From Streptomyces sp. 549 (GTDB lineage: Bacteria; Actinomycetota; Actinomycetes; Streptomycetales; Streptomycetaceae), in NCBI RefSeq assembly GCF_030124175.1, contig NZ_JASKMT010000015.1:1-64000 (forward strand): a stretch of DNA of 64,000 nt. Direction: 5' to 3'. The notes beneath the pieces were generated by a model that searched no databases, had not been told where the DNA came from, and saw only the letters and a list, made by a program, of their open reading frames with translations. Position 1 is the stretch's first letter. Every line of letters starts with the position of its first letter. Both the position numbers and the translations under genes were made by a program. This document shows positions 28,709 through 38,021 of this stretch, piece by piece.

Positions 28709-30127
28709 ATGCGCGTCATCGTCGTCGGCGGCGGCATCAGCGGACTGGCCGCCGCCCACCGGCTGACCGAGGGCGGCGCCCACGTCACGGTGCTGGAGGC
28801 CGGGCAGCGGCTCGGCGGCAAGCTCATGACCGGAAGCGTCGCGGGCAGCACCGTCGACCTGGGCGCCGAGTCGCTGCTCGCCCGGCGCCCCGAAGCCGTG
28901 GACCTCGCGCGGGCCGTCGGCCTCACCGGCGCGCTCCAGCCGCCGGCCGTCGCCGGCGGCGCCATCTGGACCAGGGGCGCCGTCCGCCCCATGCCCGCCG
29001 GCCACGTCATGGGCGTGCCCGACGGCCCCGGAACCGTCGGCGAGGTGCTGTCCGCCGAGGGCCGGGCCCGCATCGGCGAGGAAGCGGACCTGCCGCCCAC
29101 CGACCTGGGCACCGACGGCACCGACGTCGCCATCGGCACCTTCGTTGCCGAACGGCTCGGCCGCGAGGTCGTCGACCGCCTCGTCGAGCCGCTGCTGGGC
29201 GGTGTCTACGCGGGCGACGCCTACCGGATCTCGCTGCGGGCCGCAGTGCCCCAGCTGTTCGAGGCGGTCCGCAGCGAACCGTCGCTGCTCGCCGCCGTCC
29301 GGGCCGTCCGGCAGCGGGCCGCCGCCGCCCCGGTCGACGCACCCGTCTTCATGGGCGTCAGCGGCGGCGTGGGCCGCCTGCCGCAGGCCGTCGCCGACGC
29401 GGTGCGGGCCGCCGGCGGTGAGATCGTGCTCGGCGCGGACGTGCGCGGCCTGCGCAGGACCGGCCACGGCTGGCAGGTCACCGGCACGCACGGCTCACAT
29501 GCCCTGCACGCTGTACACGAGGCCGACGCCGTGGTGATCGCCGTGCCCGCCCCGGCCGCCGCCCGGCTGCTCGCCGAGCAGGCACCGGCCGCCGCCACCG
29601 GGCTGTCCGGCATCGCGTACGCGTCCATGGCGCTGTGCACGCTCGCCTTCCGCCGCGCGGACATCGCCGAACCGCCCACCGGCAGCGGCTTCCTGGTGCC
29701 GCCGGTGGACGGGCGCACCATCAAGGCGTCCACCTTCGCCTCCAACAAGTGGCGGTGGATCGCGGACCAGGACCCCGGACTGTTCGTGCTGCGCACCTCC
29801 GTGGGCCGGCTCGGCGAGGAGGCGCTGCTGGACCGGGAGGACGGCGAACTGGTCGACCTCTCGCTGCACGACCTCAAGGAGGCCGTCGGCCTCACCGCCA
29901 CCCCCGTCGACACCGCCGTCACCCGCTGGCACGCGGGCCTGCCGCAGTACGCGGTGGGGCACGTCGACCGGGTCGCCGCGGTCCGCGACGCCGTCGCGCG
30001 GGTGCCAGGGCTCGCCGTGTGCGGCGCCGCCTACGACGGCCTGGGCATCGCGGCGTGCGTGGCCGGGGGCCGGCAGGCAGCCGAGCAGACCCTGGCGCGG
30101 GCGTCGGGCGGGCAGGGGCGAGAATAG
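28709..30127 (+). CDS. hemY: Coproporphyrinogen III / protoporphyrinogen oxidase (HemY/CgoX)
   Basis: 472-residue FAD enzyme. The dinucleotide fold is at the N-terminus ([17 protein letters not shown], then [11 protein letters not shown]), and the typical C-terminal FAD motif is [17 protein letters not shown]. In actinobacteria this family oxidises coproporphyrinogen III to coproporphyrin III, consistent with hemQ directly downstream. ATG 28709 lies 10 nt after hemE. Older annotation calls it hemG. Confidence 0.92.
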   Translation: MRVIVVGGGISGLAAAHRLTEGGAHVTVLEAGQRLGGKLMTGSVAGSTVDLGAESLLARRPEAVDLARAVGLTGALQPPAVAGGAIWTRGAVRPMPAGHVMGVPDGPGTVGEVLSAEGRARIGEEADLPPTDLGTDGTDVAIGTFVAERLGREVVDRLVEPLLGGVYAGDAYRISLRAAVPQLFEAVRSEPSLLAAVRAVRQRAAAAPVDAPVFMGVSGGVGRLPQAVADAVRAAGGEIVLGADVRGLRRTGHGWQVTGTHGSHALHAVHEADAVVIAVPAPAAARLLAEQAPAAATGLSGIAYASMALCTLAFRRADIAEPPTGSGFLVPPVDGRTIKASTFASNKWRWIADQDPGLFVLRTSVGRLGEEALLDREDGELVDLSLHDLKEAVGLTATPVDTAVTRWHAGLPQYAVGHVDRVAAVRDAVARVPGLAVCGAAYDGLGIAACVAGGRQAAEQTLARASGGQGRE

Positions 30128-30131
30128 GGCC

Positions 30132-30848
30132 ATGACTGCTGCACCGGAGAAAGCCCCCAACGCGGGCAAGAAGGCCAAGGACCTCAACGAGGTCATCCGC
30201 TACACCCTGTGGTCGGTCTTCCGGCTGCGCGACGTGCTCCCCGCCGACCGGTCCGGATACGCGGAGGAGGTCGAGGAGCTGTTCGAGCAGCTCGCCGCCA
30301 AGGACATCGTGGTGCGCGGCACCTACGACGTGTCCGGCCTGCGCGCCGACGCCGACGTCATGGTCTGGTGGCACGCGGAGACCTCCGACGCGCTCCAGGA
30401 GGCGTACAACCTCTTCCGCCGCACCCGGCTGGGACGCGCGCTGGTGCCGGTGTGGTCGAACATGGCGCTGCACCGCCCGGCGGAGTTCAACAAGTCGCAC
30501 GTCCCCGCGTTCCTCGCCGACGAGCAGGCCCGCGAGTACGTCAGCGTCTACCCCTTCGTGCGCAGCTACGAGTGGTACCTGCTGCCCGACGAGGACCGTC
30601 GCCGGATGCTCGCCGACCACGGCAAGATGGCCCGCGGCTTCCCCGACGTGCGCGCCAACACCGTCGCGTCCTTCTCCCTCGGCGACTACGAGTGGCTGCT
30701 GGCCTTCGAGGCGGACGAGCTGTACCGCATCGTCGACCTGATGCGCCACCTGCGGGCCTCGGAGGCGCGTCTGCACGTGCGCGAGGAGGTGCCGTTCTAC
30801 ACGGGACGCCGCCGCGCCGTCGCCGAACTGGTCGCCGGACTGGCCTGA
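30132..30848 (+). CDS. hemQ: Coproheme decarboxylase HemQ (ChdC)
   Basis: 238-residue chlorite-dismutase-fold protein that turns coproheme into heme b with peroxide, the last step of the coproporphyrin-dependent pathway. Tyr140 in [11 protein letters not shown] corresponds to the catalytic Tyr of ChdC enzymes, and His163 in [13 protein letters not shown] to the proximal heme ligand. The Arg of true chlorite dismutases is not in the expected context, so chlorite detoxification is unlikely. Starts 4 nt after hemY; a terminator follows. Confidence 0.93.
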   Translation: MTAAPEKAPNAGKKAKDLNEVIRYTLWSVFRLRDVLPADRSGYAEEVEELFEQLAAKDIVVRGTYDVSGLRADADVMVWWHAETSDALQEAYNLFRRTRLGRALVPVWSNMALHRPAEFNKSHVPAFLADEQAREYVSVYPFVRSYEWYLLPDEDRRRMLADHGKMARGFPDVRANTVASFSLGDYEWLLAFEADELYRIVDLMRHLRASEARLHVREEVPFYTGRRRAVAELVAGLA

Positions 30849-30858
30849 ACCGTCCCGT

Positions 30859-30895
30859 CCGCCGCCGGGGACACCGGCCGTGCCCCCGGCGGCGG
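30859..30895. terminator. Convergent terminator, hemQ / S33 hydrolase
   Basis: Perfect 12-bp stem CCGCCGCCGGGG/CCCCGGCGGCGG in the 54-bp convergent gap; probably works both ways. Confidence 0.7.
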
Positions 30896-30902
30896 CTCGA
30901 CG

Positions 30903-32708
30903 TCAGCGGCCGGCCACCGCAGGACGCGGCTCGTCGCCCGCGCCGGGCAGCGCGCGCCGCTGCACCTCGCCGTACACCGGCTCGGGCGACGGCCGGCCCT
31001 CGCAGTCGGTGTCGCCGTCCGGCACGGTGCCCTCCAGCAGGTAGCCCTCCAGATGCGTGTTGACGCAGGAGTTCGGTCCGCCGGACAACCCGTGCGAGCC
31101 CGCGTCGCGTTCGGTGACGAGCACCGACCCGGGCAGCCGCCGCCGCACCTCCAGCGCCCCCTCGTACGGGGTCGCCGCGTCACCGGTCGCCGCCAGCAGC
31201 AGCACCGGCGGCAGCTCACCGGGCGCCGTGCCCACCTCCACCGGCTCGCGCTGCTCGCCCTGCCAGTAGGCGCACGGCAGGTTCAGCCACGCGTTCTCCC
31301 AGGTCTCGAACGGCGCCTTGCGGGCCAGTTCGGTGTTGTCCCGGTCCCAGCGGGACCAGTTCCGCGGCCAGGGCGCGTCACCGCACTGCGTGGAGGTGTA
31401 CACCGCGGAGCTGTTCTCCGCGGCGACCGCGCGGCGCGGGTCGCGCCGGGCGGTGCCGACCAGCGGCTTGCGGTTGCCCTTGCGGAACTCGGCCAGCTCG
31501 TAGGCGCGCCGCGCCCACACCTCGTCGCTGTAGCCGGTGTCGAGGTAGCTCTCCAGCAGTTCGCGCGGCCCCACCTCGCCGTTCGCCGGCTCCCGCTCCA
31601 ACTCGTCGCGGACCGCGTCGAAGGAGCGCTGCACCTCCGCCTCGGTCCGGCCCAGGCCGTAGACGTCGTGGTGTCCGGCGACCCAGATCTTCCAGTCGCT
31701 CCACCGGTCCTCGAAGGCCAGCGACTGGGCCAGGTTGGAGCCGTACCAGATCTTCGCCGGGTCGGGGTCGACGACGGAGTCCAGCACCAGCCGGCGGACC
31801 CGCTCGGGGAAGAACGTGGCGTACACCGAGCCGATGTAGGTGCCGTAGGAGACACCCAGGTAGGACAGGCGGTCGCTGCCCAGCGCCGCCCGCAGCACGT
31901 CCAGGTCGCGGGCGTTGTCGGCGGTCGTGGAGTGGCCGAGCCGGTCGCCCTGCCGCTGCGCGCAGCCCTCCGCGTAGCGGGCGGCCTCGGCGTTCTTCTG
32001 CCGCTTGAACTCCTCCGACGGTTCGCGCGGCGACGGGTTGGGGGCCTGCCAGTACTCCTTCGGATCCTGGCACGACAGCGGCGCGGACCTGCCGACGCCT
32101 CGCGGTGCGAACCCCACCAGGTCGTAGGCGGTGTTGAGCTTCTTCCAGGTGCCGCCGAGCACCAGCGAGTACAGCGGGAAGTTCATGCCGCTGCCGCCGG
32201 GCCCGCCCGGGTTGTAGAGCAGTGGCCCCTGCCGGTCCTGCTGGTCGCCCGTCGCGGCGAGGCGGCTCACGGTGAGGTCCAGGGTGTCGCCGTCCGGGTT
32301 CCGGTAGTCGACCGGCACGGTGACCGTGCCGCAGCGCACCGGCTCCGGCAGCCTTTCCTCGGCCGCGCACGGACGCCAGTCCACTCCGGCCTCCGCGGCC
32401 CGGCTGCCGGCCACCGCCACGCCGCGGGCCTCGGCTGCGCCGTGCCGCTCGGCACCTGGGCGTTCGGCGCCGGGCCGTACGGCACCGGGGCGCGGCGCCA
32501 GGGGCCGGGCCGCCCACGGCGGATCGGGGTGCTCCCGGGCCGTCGAGAGCCGACCGGTGAACGTGCCGCCGTGCAGGTCCGCGAGCGGGTCCGCACCGGG
32601 AGATCCGGCGGCGGTCGCCGGACCGGCACCCACCGGCCCGGCCACCGTGGCGACCAGCACCATGGCCCCGAGAGCACCGAACACCGCTGTCCTTGTTGCT
32701 GACGTCAC
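30903..32708 (-). CDS. Secreted alpha/beta hydrolase, S33 tripeptidyl-aminopeptidase type
   Basis: 601-residue secreted peptidase of the TAP/SlpD family. A Sec signal peptide covers about residues 1-35. A low-complexity linker with repeating PGAER/PGAVR pentapeptides follows (about 70-95). The catalytic serine is in GVSYGTYIG, the Asp in ATGDAATPYEGA and the His in AGSHGLSGG; YNPGGPGGSG is the oxyanion-region motif. A C-terminal TAP-like domain completes it. Likely substrates are peptides outside the cell. GTG 32708 is preferred because AAGGGG lies upstream; GTG 32714 is possible. Confidence 0.85.
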   Translation of the reverse strand: MTSATRTAVFGALGAMVLVATVAGPVGAGPATAAGSPGADPLADLHGGTFTGRLSTAREHPDPPWAARPLAPRPGAVRPGAERPGAERHGAAEARGVAVAGSRAAEAGVDWRPCAAEERLPEPVRCGTVTVPVDYRNPDGDTLDLTVSRLAATGDQQDRQGPLLYNPGGPGGSGMNFPLYSLVLGGTWKKLNTAYDLVGFAPRGVGRSAPLSCQDPKEYWQAPNPSPREPSEEFKRQKNAEAARYAEGCAQRQGDRLGHSTTADNARDLDVLRAALGSDRLSYLGVSYGTYIGSVYATFFPERVRRLVLDSVVDPDPAKIWYGSNLAQSLAFEDRWSDWKIWVAGHHDVYGLGRTEAEVQRSFDAVRDELEREPANGEVGPRELLESYLDTGYSDEVWARRAYELAEFRKGNRKPLVGTARRDPRRAVAAENSSAVYTSTQCGDAPWPRNWSRWDRDNTELARKAPFETWENAWLNLPCAYWQGEQREPVEVGTAPGELPPVLLLAATGDAATPYEGALEVRRRLPGSVLVTERDAGSHGLSGGPNSCVNTHLEGYLLEGTVPDGDTDCEGRPSPEPVYGEVQRRALPGAGDEPRPAVAGR

Positions 32709-32995
32709 ATGCACCCCTTCGTACCGATGGACAATCCGATGATCGGAGTGCGGTGTTCGGGGGTACACCACTGTGCGGCGGTGTCGCCGGCAGTCCTTCG
32801 AAAGGGTGGCGGTCGTTGCGCCGAGTGCGGTGGTACCGGGCATCGGTCCACCGACGGGTGCCACTTCGCGGCAGGCGCGCCTGCCTGCCTCGCCGGGCCG
32901 GTACCGCCCAGGGCCCCCACACCGGCGTGGGATAGCGTGCGCCGGAGCGGCCCGACCACCAACCGACTTGAAAACCCCACGTCAGGGACGTCTTG

Positions 32996-34735
32996 ATGCA
33001 CTCTCTACTGGCCTTCCTGGACCGGCTGCAACGCAGACTGGGGCTCAGGACCGACTCCGTCATCTTCTTCACCTCGGCGGCGCTCACGCTGGTCTTCGTC
33101 GCCGCCACCATCCTGCTGACGGACCAGGTCGACTCCGTGTTCCGTGTCGCGTCGGACTGGTTGAAGCGCAGCCTGGGCTGGTTCTACATCCTGGGCGTCA
33201 CCTCGTTCCTGATCTTCCTGTTCTGGATCGCCGTCAGTCGGTACGGGCACGTACGGCTGGGACCCCAGGGGTCGCGGCCGGAGTACAGCAACCGGGCCTG
33301 GTTCGCGATGCTCTTCGCCGCCGGGATCGGCACGATCCTGATGTTCTGGGGTGTCGCCGAGCCGATCAGCCACTTCGCCGTCCCGCCGCAGAGCGGGGTC
33401 GACCCGCAGTCGGTGGAGGCTGCGGAGATGGCGATGGCGTACTCGCTGTACCACTTCGGCCTGCACACCTGGACGATCTTCTGCCTGCCCGGCCTGTGTT
33501 TCGCCTACTTCATCCACCGGCGGGGCCTGCCCTTCCGGGTCAGCTCGATCCTGCACCCGATCCTGGGCGAGCGCATCCACGGCCCGATCGGCAAGACCGT
33601 CGACATCACCGCGGTGATGGGCACGCTCTTCGGCGTCGCCGTCTCCATCGGCCTGGGCACGATGCAGATCAACAGCGGGCTGTCCGAGCTGTTCGGCATC
33701 GCGGAGAGCAGGACCGTGCAGCTCGCCATCATCGTGGTGGTCACCGCCATCGCGACGGCCTCCGTGGCGGCCGGCCTGGACAAGGGCATCAAGCGGCTGT
33801 CGAACATCAACATCAGCATGGCCGTCGGCCTGCTGCTCTTCGTCCTGGTGGCCGGTCCCACGCTGTTCCTGCTGCGCGGCGTCATCGAGACGACGGGCAC
33901 CTACCTCAGCTCGCTGGTGCCGCTGTCGTTCTGGAACGACACGTTCGCCGACAGCGGCTGGCAGGGCAGCTGGACGGTCTTCTACTGGGCGTGGACGATC
34001 ACCTGGTCGCCGTTCGTGGGCATCTTCATCGCCCGCATCTCCAAGGGCCGCACCATCCGCGAGTTCGTCCTGGGCGTGCTGGCGCTGCCGACCGCCTTCA
34101 CCATCGTGTGGTTCAGCGTCTTCGGGCTCTCAGCGATCCGCCTCCAGATGGACGGCACCGCCGACCTGGTCGACGAGGTCGTCGAGCAGAACGACATCCC
34201 CGGCGCGCTCTTCGCCTTCCTGGACAGCTTCCCGTTCGCGACCTTCCTGGCAGCGGTGTCGGTCCTCATCGTGGTCATCTTCTTCACCACCTCGGCCGAC
34301 TCCGCCTCGCTCGTGGTGGACGTGCTCACCGTCGGCACCGACGAGGGGCAGAGCCCGACCCGGCAGCGGGTGTTCTGGGCGATCACGGAGGGCGTGGTCG
34401 CCGGCACGCTGATCGCCGCGACCGGCACCGGCGGGCTCGCCGCGCTGGAGCAGGTCATCACCGTGGTGGGACTGCCGTTCTTCTTCATAGCGTTCCTGAT
34501 GATGTACTCCCTGGTACGCGGTCTGCGTGCGGACTTCCCCGAGCTGGGCGGTCCGCCGCCGGGACTGCTGCAGGAGGACTCGGGACGGGGCAGGCGCCGC
34601 GGGCTGACCTGGCGGGCGGCACGGCCGCGGCAGCTCCCGTCCTCCGGTGCCCGCCGCCGGGCGAACGGCGGGGGCGGTAGGGGCGGTAGGGGCGGTGGAG
34701 GAGAAGCCGCCTCGGAGCGCGAGGGGCCCGGCTGA
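32996..34735 (+). CDS. BCCT family osmolyte transporter
   Basis: 579-residue secondary transporter of the betaine/carnitine/choline family, about 12 membrane segments. The family signature with the aromatic box is present: WAWTITWSPFVGIFIARISKGRT. Na+ or H+ coupled import of glycine betaine or related solutes is expected; substrate not predictable. The C-terminal 70 residues are Arg- and Gly-rich (GGGGRGGRGGGG from a 9-bp DNA repeat) and cytoplasmic, where osmosensing sits in BetP-type carriers. ATG 32996 with AGGGA upstream. A second BCCT gene is at 39784. Confidence 0.9.
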   Translation: MHSLLAFLDRLQRRLGLRTDSVIFFTSAALTLVFVAATILLTDQVDSVFRVASDWLKRSLGWFYILGVTSFLIFLFWIAVSRYGHVRLGPQGSRPEYSNRAWFAMLFAAGIGTILMFWGVAEPISHFAVPPQSGVDPQSVEAAEMAMAYSLYHFGLHTWTIFCLPGLCFAYFIHRRGLPFRVSSILHPILGERIHGPIGKTVDITAVMGTLFGVAVSIGLGTMQINSGLSELFGIAESRTVQLAIIVVVTAIATASVAAGLDKGIKRLSNINISMAVGLLLFVLVAGPTLFLLRGVIETTGTYLSSLVPLSFWNDTFADSGWQGSWTVFYWAWTITWSPFVGIFIARISKGRTIREFVLGVLALPTAFTIVWFSVFGLSAIRLQMDGTADLVDEVVEQNDIPGALFAFLDSFPFATFLAAVSVLIVVIFFTTSADSASLVVDVLTVGTDEGQSPTRQRVFWAITEGVVAGTLIAATGTGGLAALEQVITVVGLPFFFIAFLMMYSLVRGLRADFPELGGPPPGLLQEDSGRGRRRGLTWRAARPRQLPSSGARRRANGGGGRGGRGGGGEAASEREGPG

Positions 34736-34770
34736 GCGAGGGATCTGCCTGAGGGAGGGTCAGAACGCTG

Positions 34771-34809
34771 GTGAGGCCCCGCGATCGGGGGGACGTCGCG
34801 GGGCCTCAC
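34771..34809. terminator. Convergent terminator, BCCT / deacetylase
   Basis: Perfect 14-bp stem GTGAGGCCCCGCGA with its complement and an 11-nt loop, between convergent genes. Confidence 0.8.
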
Positions 34810-34846
34810 ACCTGTCAACGGGCAGCGGTGAGGCCAGGTTCCCGGC

Positions 34847-35722
34847 TCAGCTGACCGAGGCGGCGACGAGGTCGGAGACCTTCACGAACCGGTAGCCCCG
34901 CTCACGGAGCTCCGGCACGAGGCGGCGGACCGCCTCGGCGGTCGCCGGCGCCGCGCTGAGCGTGCAGTGCATCACCACCACCGACCCCGGCCGCACCCCG
35001 TCGAGCACCCGGGACACCACGTCGTCCGCGTCGTCGTTGAACGGGTCGCCGCTCATCACGTCCCACTGGATCGCGGTCGCGCCCTCGGCGCCCACCGCGC
35101 GCAGCGCCGCGTCGTCGTGGCAGCCGCCGGGAAAGCGGAAGTACGGCACCGGTTCCGGCACGCCGGCCGCGCGCAGGGCGGCGAACCCCTCGCGGACCTC
35201 GGCGCGCTGACGGCCCGGGTCCAGCACCGGCAGCCCGTGGCACGGTCCGGTGAAGGCGTGGTGGGAGAAGGAGTGGTTGCCCACCTCGAACAGCGGGTCA
35301 CGTCCGATCGACCGGGCCTGACCGGGGTAGGTGCGCGCCCACATGCCCGTCATGAAGACGGTGGCCGGCACCTTCTCCCGGCGCAGCACGGAGATCAGGT
35401 CGGGGTTGTCGAACCGCTCGCCGCCGGCGGCGCGGTCGGTCTGGTCGGCCGTCATGTCGGCGTCGAAGGTGAGCGCCACGGTCCTGTCGGCGGTGTCGCG
35501 GGGACCGTTGAGGAAGACGGCGGCCCGTCCGCTGGCGGTGGCGGGCAGGGTCATGGGCTTCTGCGGGGCGGCGTCCGCGGCCGGGCCCGCCTTCTGCTGG
35601 GGTGCGACGGCCTGCGGGGCGGCCGCCTTCGAGGCGGGGGCTTCCGTGCTGCCGCAGGCCGCGGTGGCGGTGAGGGCGAGCACGCTGAGCGCCAGGACAA
35701 CTCTTCGGAGTGGGATGATCAC
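34847..35722 (-). CDS. Exported polysaccharide deacetylase (CE4/NodB)
   Basis: 291 residues: a signal sequence with a weak lipobox (TATAAC), an Ala/Pro/Gln-rich linker and a NodB deacetylase domain. Motif 1 reads TFDADM (variant of TFDDG, both Asp kept), motif 2 is HSFSHH and motif 3 YFRFPGG; WDVMSGDPF and VVVMHCT follow. It probably removes N-acetyl groups from peptidoglycan or another wall glycan. The GTG lies 6 nt after TAGGTT, so a leaderless mRNA is likely. Confidence 0.85.
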   Translation of the reverse strand: MIIPLRRVVLALSVLALTATAACGSTEAPASKAAAPQAVAPQQKAGPAADAAPQKPMTLPATASGRAAVFLNGPRDTADRTVALTFDADMTADQTDRAAGGERFDNPDLISVLRREKVPATVFMTGMWARTYPGQARSIGRDPLFEVGNHSFSHHAFTGPCHGLPVLDPGRQRAEVREGFAALRAAGVPEPVPYFRFPGGCHDDAALRAVGAEGATAIQWDVMSGDPFNDDADDVVSRVLDGVRPGSVVVMHCTLSAAPATAEAVRRLVPELRERGYRFVKVSDLVAASVS

Positions 35723-35728
35723 GCTGCG

Positions 35729-35734
35729 AACCTA
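35729..35734 (-). promoter_or_regulatory. -10 box of the leaderless deacetylase gene
   Basis: TAGGTT on the minus strand, 6 nt before GTG 35722. Confidence 0.45.
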
Positions 35735-35804
35735 GCCCGGTGGTCGGCCGGGGGCGCGCGGACTGACCCCTTCGGTCGAGGCGGGCAGCGCAATCGATGT
35801 ACGC

Positions 35805-35838
35805 TTGACGCAAGCGAGACGGCGCGTATCGTCTCGCT
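35805..35838 (+). promoter_or_regulatory. Promoter and 26-bp operator of the SDR gene
   Basis: -35 TTGACG (35805-35810), 16-nt spacer, -10 TATCGT (35827-35832). A perfect 9-bp inverted repeat AGCGAGACG-N8-CGTCTCGCT (35813-35838) covers the spacer and -10. Typical of a TetR-type repressor site; no regulator gene is adjacent. Confidence 0.7.
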
Positions 35839-35941
35839 AAGGTGCGAAGGCACCCACCTGTATCGCCGAGCCTGCTCCGGACCGCGAGACCGCCGGGCCC
35901 TGCGTGTCCACCGAGTACGCCGCCGAAGTGAAGGAATCCCC

Positions 35942-36844
35942 ATGACCGTGCCCGCCGCCGCCCCGCACACCCCCTCCGCCTCGAAGCCGCTCTCCGCCGA
36001 CCGGGTCTGGTTCGTCACCGGGGCGAGCCGGGGCCTGGGGCTGGCGTTCACCGAGGCCGCGCTCGCCGCCGGGGACCGGGTCGTCGCCGTCGCCAGGACC
36101 CTCGACGGGCTGGCTGCCCCGGCCGCCGAACACGGCGACCGGCTGCTCACCCTGCCCCTGGACGTCACCGACCGGGACGCCGTGCGCAACTCGGTCGACA
36201 CCGCCGTGCGGCACTTCGGCCGGCTCGACGTGGTGGTGAACAACGCGGGCTTCCTCGCGGCGGGGATGGTCGAGGAGTTCACCGAGGCCGAGGCCCGCGC
36301 GCAGTTCGACACCAACTTCTTCGGCGCGCTGTGGGTGAGCCAGGCCGTGCTTCCCCACCTGCGGGCGCAGGGTGGCGGCCACCTCGTGCAGGTGTCCAGC
36401 ATCGGCGCGCTGGCCGGATACCCGTTGTCCGGACTGTACGGCGCCAGCAAGTCCGCCCTGGAGGGCATGAGTGAGGCACTGGCCGCCGAGGTGGCGCCCT
36501 TCGGGGTGAAGGTCACCCTGGTCGAGCCCGGCGGCTACTGGACCGGTCTCTACACCACCGGCCTGGCCGCCACCACGCCCATGGTCGCCTACGCGCCCCT
36601 GCGGGCCGAACTGGAGAAGCAGTTCGCCGAAGGGTCCGTCGACAGCCTTCCCGAGCTGGCCGCGCGGGCCGTGCTGGAACTGGTCGACAGTGAGGAGCCG
36701 CCCCTGCGGCTGCTGCTGGGCAGCGCCGTCTACGACCTGGCGTTCGACATCACCCGCGGGCGGCAGGAGACCTGGGCGGCCTGGGAGCGGACGAGCCGCG
36801 CCGCCGAGCAGGCCGTGCCGGCGCCTCCCGGCTACGGCGCCTGA
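35942..36844 (+). CDS. Short-chain dehydrogenase/reductase
   Basis: 300-residue classical SDR: cofactor motif TGASRGLGLA, NNAG (VVVNNAGF), catalytic Ser in VSSIGAL and Tyr/Lys in YGASKSALEG; PGGYWTG follows. An Arg in the first motif and VVAVARTLDGL suggest NADPH. Substrate unknown. ATG 35942 with AAGGAA upstream; the open frame extends further 5' but without a promoter. Controlled by a strong operator overlapping its promoter. It converges on zapE with only a 10-bp gap and no terminator. Confidence 0.88.
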   Translation: MTVPAAAPHTPSASKPLSADRVWFVTGASRGLGLAFTEAALAAGDRVVAVARTLDGLAAPAAEHGDRLLTLPLDVTDRDAVRNSVDTAVRHFGRLDVVVNNAGFLAAGMVEEFTEAEARAQFDTNFFGALWVSQAVLPHLRAQGGGHLVQVSSIGALAGYPLSGLYGASKSALEGMSEALAAEVAPFGVKVTLVEPGGYWTGLYTTGLAATTPMVAYAPLRAELEKQFAEGSVDSLPELAARAVLELVDSEEPPLRLLLGSAVYDLAFDITRGRQETWAAWERTSRAAEQAVPAPPGYGA

Positions 36845-36854
36845 GTCACGGCCT

Positions 36855-37955
36855 TCACGAGCCGGTCAGGCTCTTGGCGTCGCGTGCCAGGGCGGTCAGC
36901 CGGGAGATCGCCCGGAAGTACTTCTTGCGGTACCCGCCGGACAGCATCTCCTCGCTGAACAACTGGTCGAACGGCCGGCCCGAGGCCAGCACCGGCACCT
37001 CGCGGTCGTACAGCCGGTCGGCCAGCACCACCAGGCGCAGCGCCGTCGACTGGTCCGGCACGGGTGTGACGTCGGTGAGGCAGACCGCCGAGACGCCGTC
37101 GCACAGCGCCCCGTAACGGCTGGGGTGGACCCGGGAGAGGTGGTCCAGCAGGGCGGGGAAGTCGTCCAGCGAGGCTCCCGGGGTGCGGTGTGCGGCCCGG
37201 GTGACCTGCTCGCCGTCCAGCGGCGGCGGGGCCTGCGGCAGGCCGCGGTGGCGGTAGTCCTCGCCGTCGATGCGCAGCGGCCGGAAGTGCGCGGACAGCC
37301 CCTGGATCTCCCGGAGGAAGTCCGCCGCCGCGAAGCGGCCCTCGCCCAGCTTGCCGGGCAGGGTGTTGGAGGTGGCGGCCAGTGCCACGCCCGACTCGAC
37401 GAGGCGGCTGAGCAGGCTGGACACCAGCACGGTGTCGCCCGGGTCGTCCAGTTCGAACTCGTCGATGCACAGCAGGCGGTGCTCGCCCAGCGTGCGCACG
37501 GTCTGCTGGAAACCGAGCGCGCCGACCAGGTTCGTCAGCTCGACGAAGGTGCCGAACGCCTTGTGCTCGGGCGGCGCCGGTGTCGCGTGCCACAGCGAGG
37601 CCAGCAGGTGGGTCTTGCCGACGCCGTAACCGCCGTCCAGGTAGACGCCGCGCGGGCCCTCGGCGGCAGCCGGGGCCGACCGCCGCCAGAACCGGCGGAG
37701 CCGGCCGTCGCCGGAGGCCGTCGCGCCGCCCAGGCCGGCGGCGAAGCCGCCGAGCACGCGGACCGCCTCCGCCTGGCTGGGCTGCCCGGGGTCGGGCACG
37801 TAGGTGTCGAAGCGCACCGCGTCGAAGCGCGGCGGCGGCACCAGCTCGGCGACCAGGCGTTCGGCCGGGACGTGCGGCTCCCTGCCGGTCAGGGACGCCG
37901 GACGCCCGCCGGCGGGGGGAGCGGGCGGCTGCGGGGAGGCTGCGGAGGTCGGCAC
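36855..37955 (-). CDS. zapE: Cell division ATPase ZapE (AFG1-like)
   Basis: 366-residue P-loop ATPase of the AFG1/ZapE family: Walker A GGYGVGKTHLL, Walker B LLCIDEFELDD and the family segments YFRAISRLTALA and FDQLFSEEMLSGGYRKKYF. In E. coli ZapE acts at the Z-ring under stress; in streptomycetes the role is little studied. The GTG lies 7 nt after TAGAGT (minus strand), so leaderless. Divergent from the RibD-like gene with 66 bp between starts. Confidence 0.88.
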   Translation of the reverse strand: MPTSAASPQPPAPPAGGRPASLTGREPHVPAERLVAELVPPPRFDAVRFDTYVPDPGQPSQAEAVRVLGGFAAGLGGATASGDGRLRRFWRRSAPAAAEGPRGVYLDGGYGVGKTHLLASLWHATPAPPEHKAFGTFVELTNLVGALGFQQTVRTLGEHRLLCIDEFELDDPGDTVLVSSLLSRLVESGVALAATSNTLPGKLGEGRFAAADFLREIQGLSAHFRPLRIDGEDYRHRGLPQAPPPLDGEQVTRAAHRTPGASLDDFPALLDHLSRVHPSRYGALCDGVSAVCLTDVTPVPDQSTALRLVVLADRLYDREVPVLASGRPFDQLFSEEMLSGGYRKKYFRAISRLTALARDAKSLTGS

Positions 37956-37962
37956 TCGGTCA

Positions 37963-38014
37963 ACTCTACGGCGCCCGGCAGGGCGGGCGGCCCGGTAGTG
38001 GCCCGTGCCACACT
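37963..38014. promoter_or_regulatory. Divergent leaderless promoters, zapE / RibD-like gene
   Basis: Minus strand -10 TAGAGT (37963-37968), plus strand -10 CACACT (38009-38014), each 7 nt before its start codon. The inverted repeat GTGGC-CCGT-GCCAC (37998-38011) overlaps the plus-strand -10. Confidence 0.5.
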
Positions 38015-38021
38015 GCGACGC

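Noticed and set aside
30132..30848. Chlorite dismutase function for HemQ
   Set aside because: Gene context and the visible Tyr/His residues point to coproheme decarboxylase.
34670..34710. 9-bp GGGGCGGTA repeats as a regulatory array
   Set aside because: They lie inside the BCCT coding sequence and encode its Gly/Arg-rich tail.
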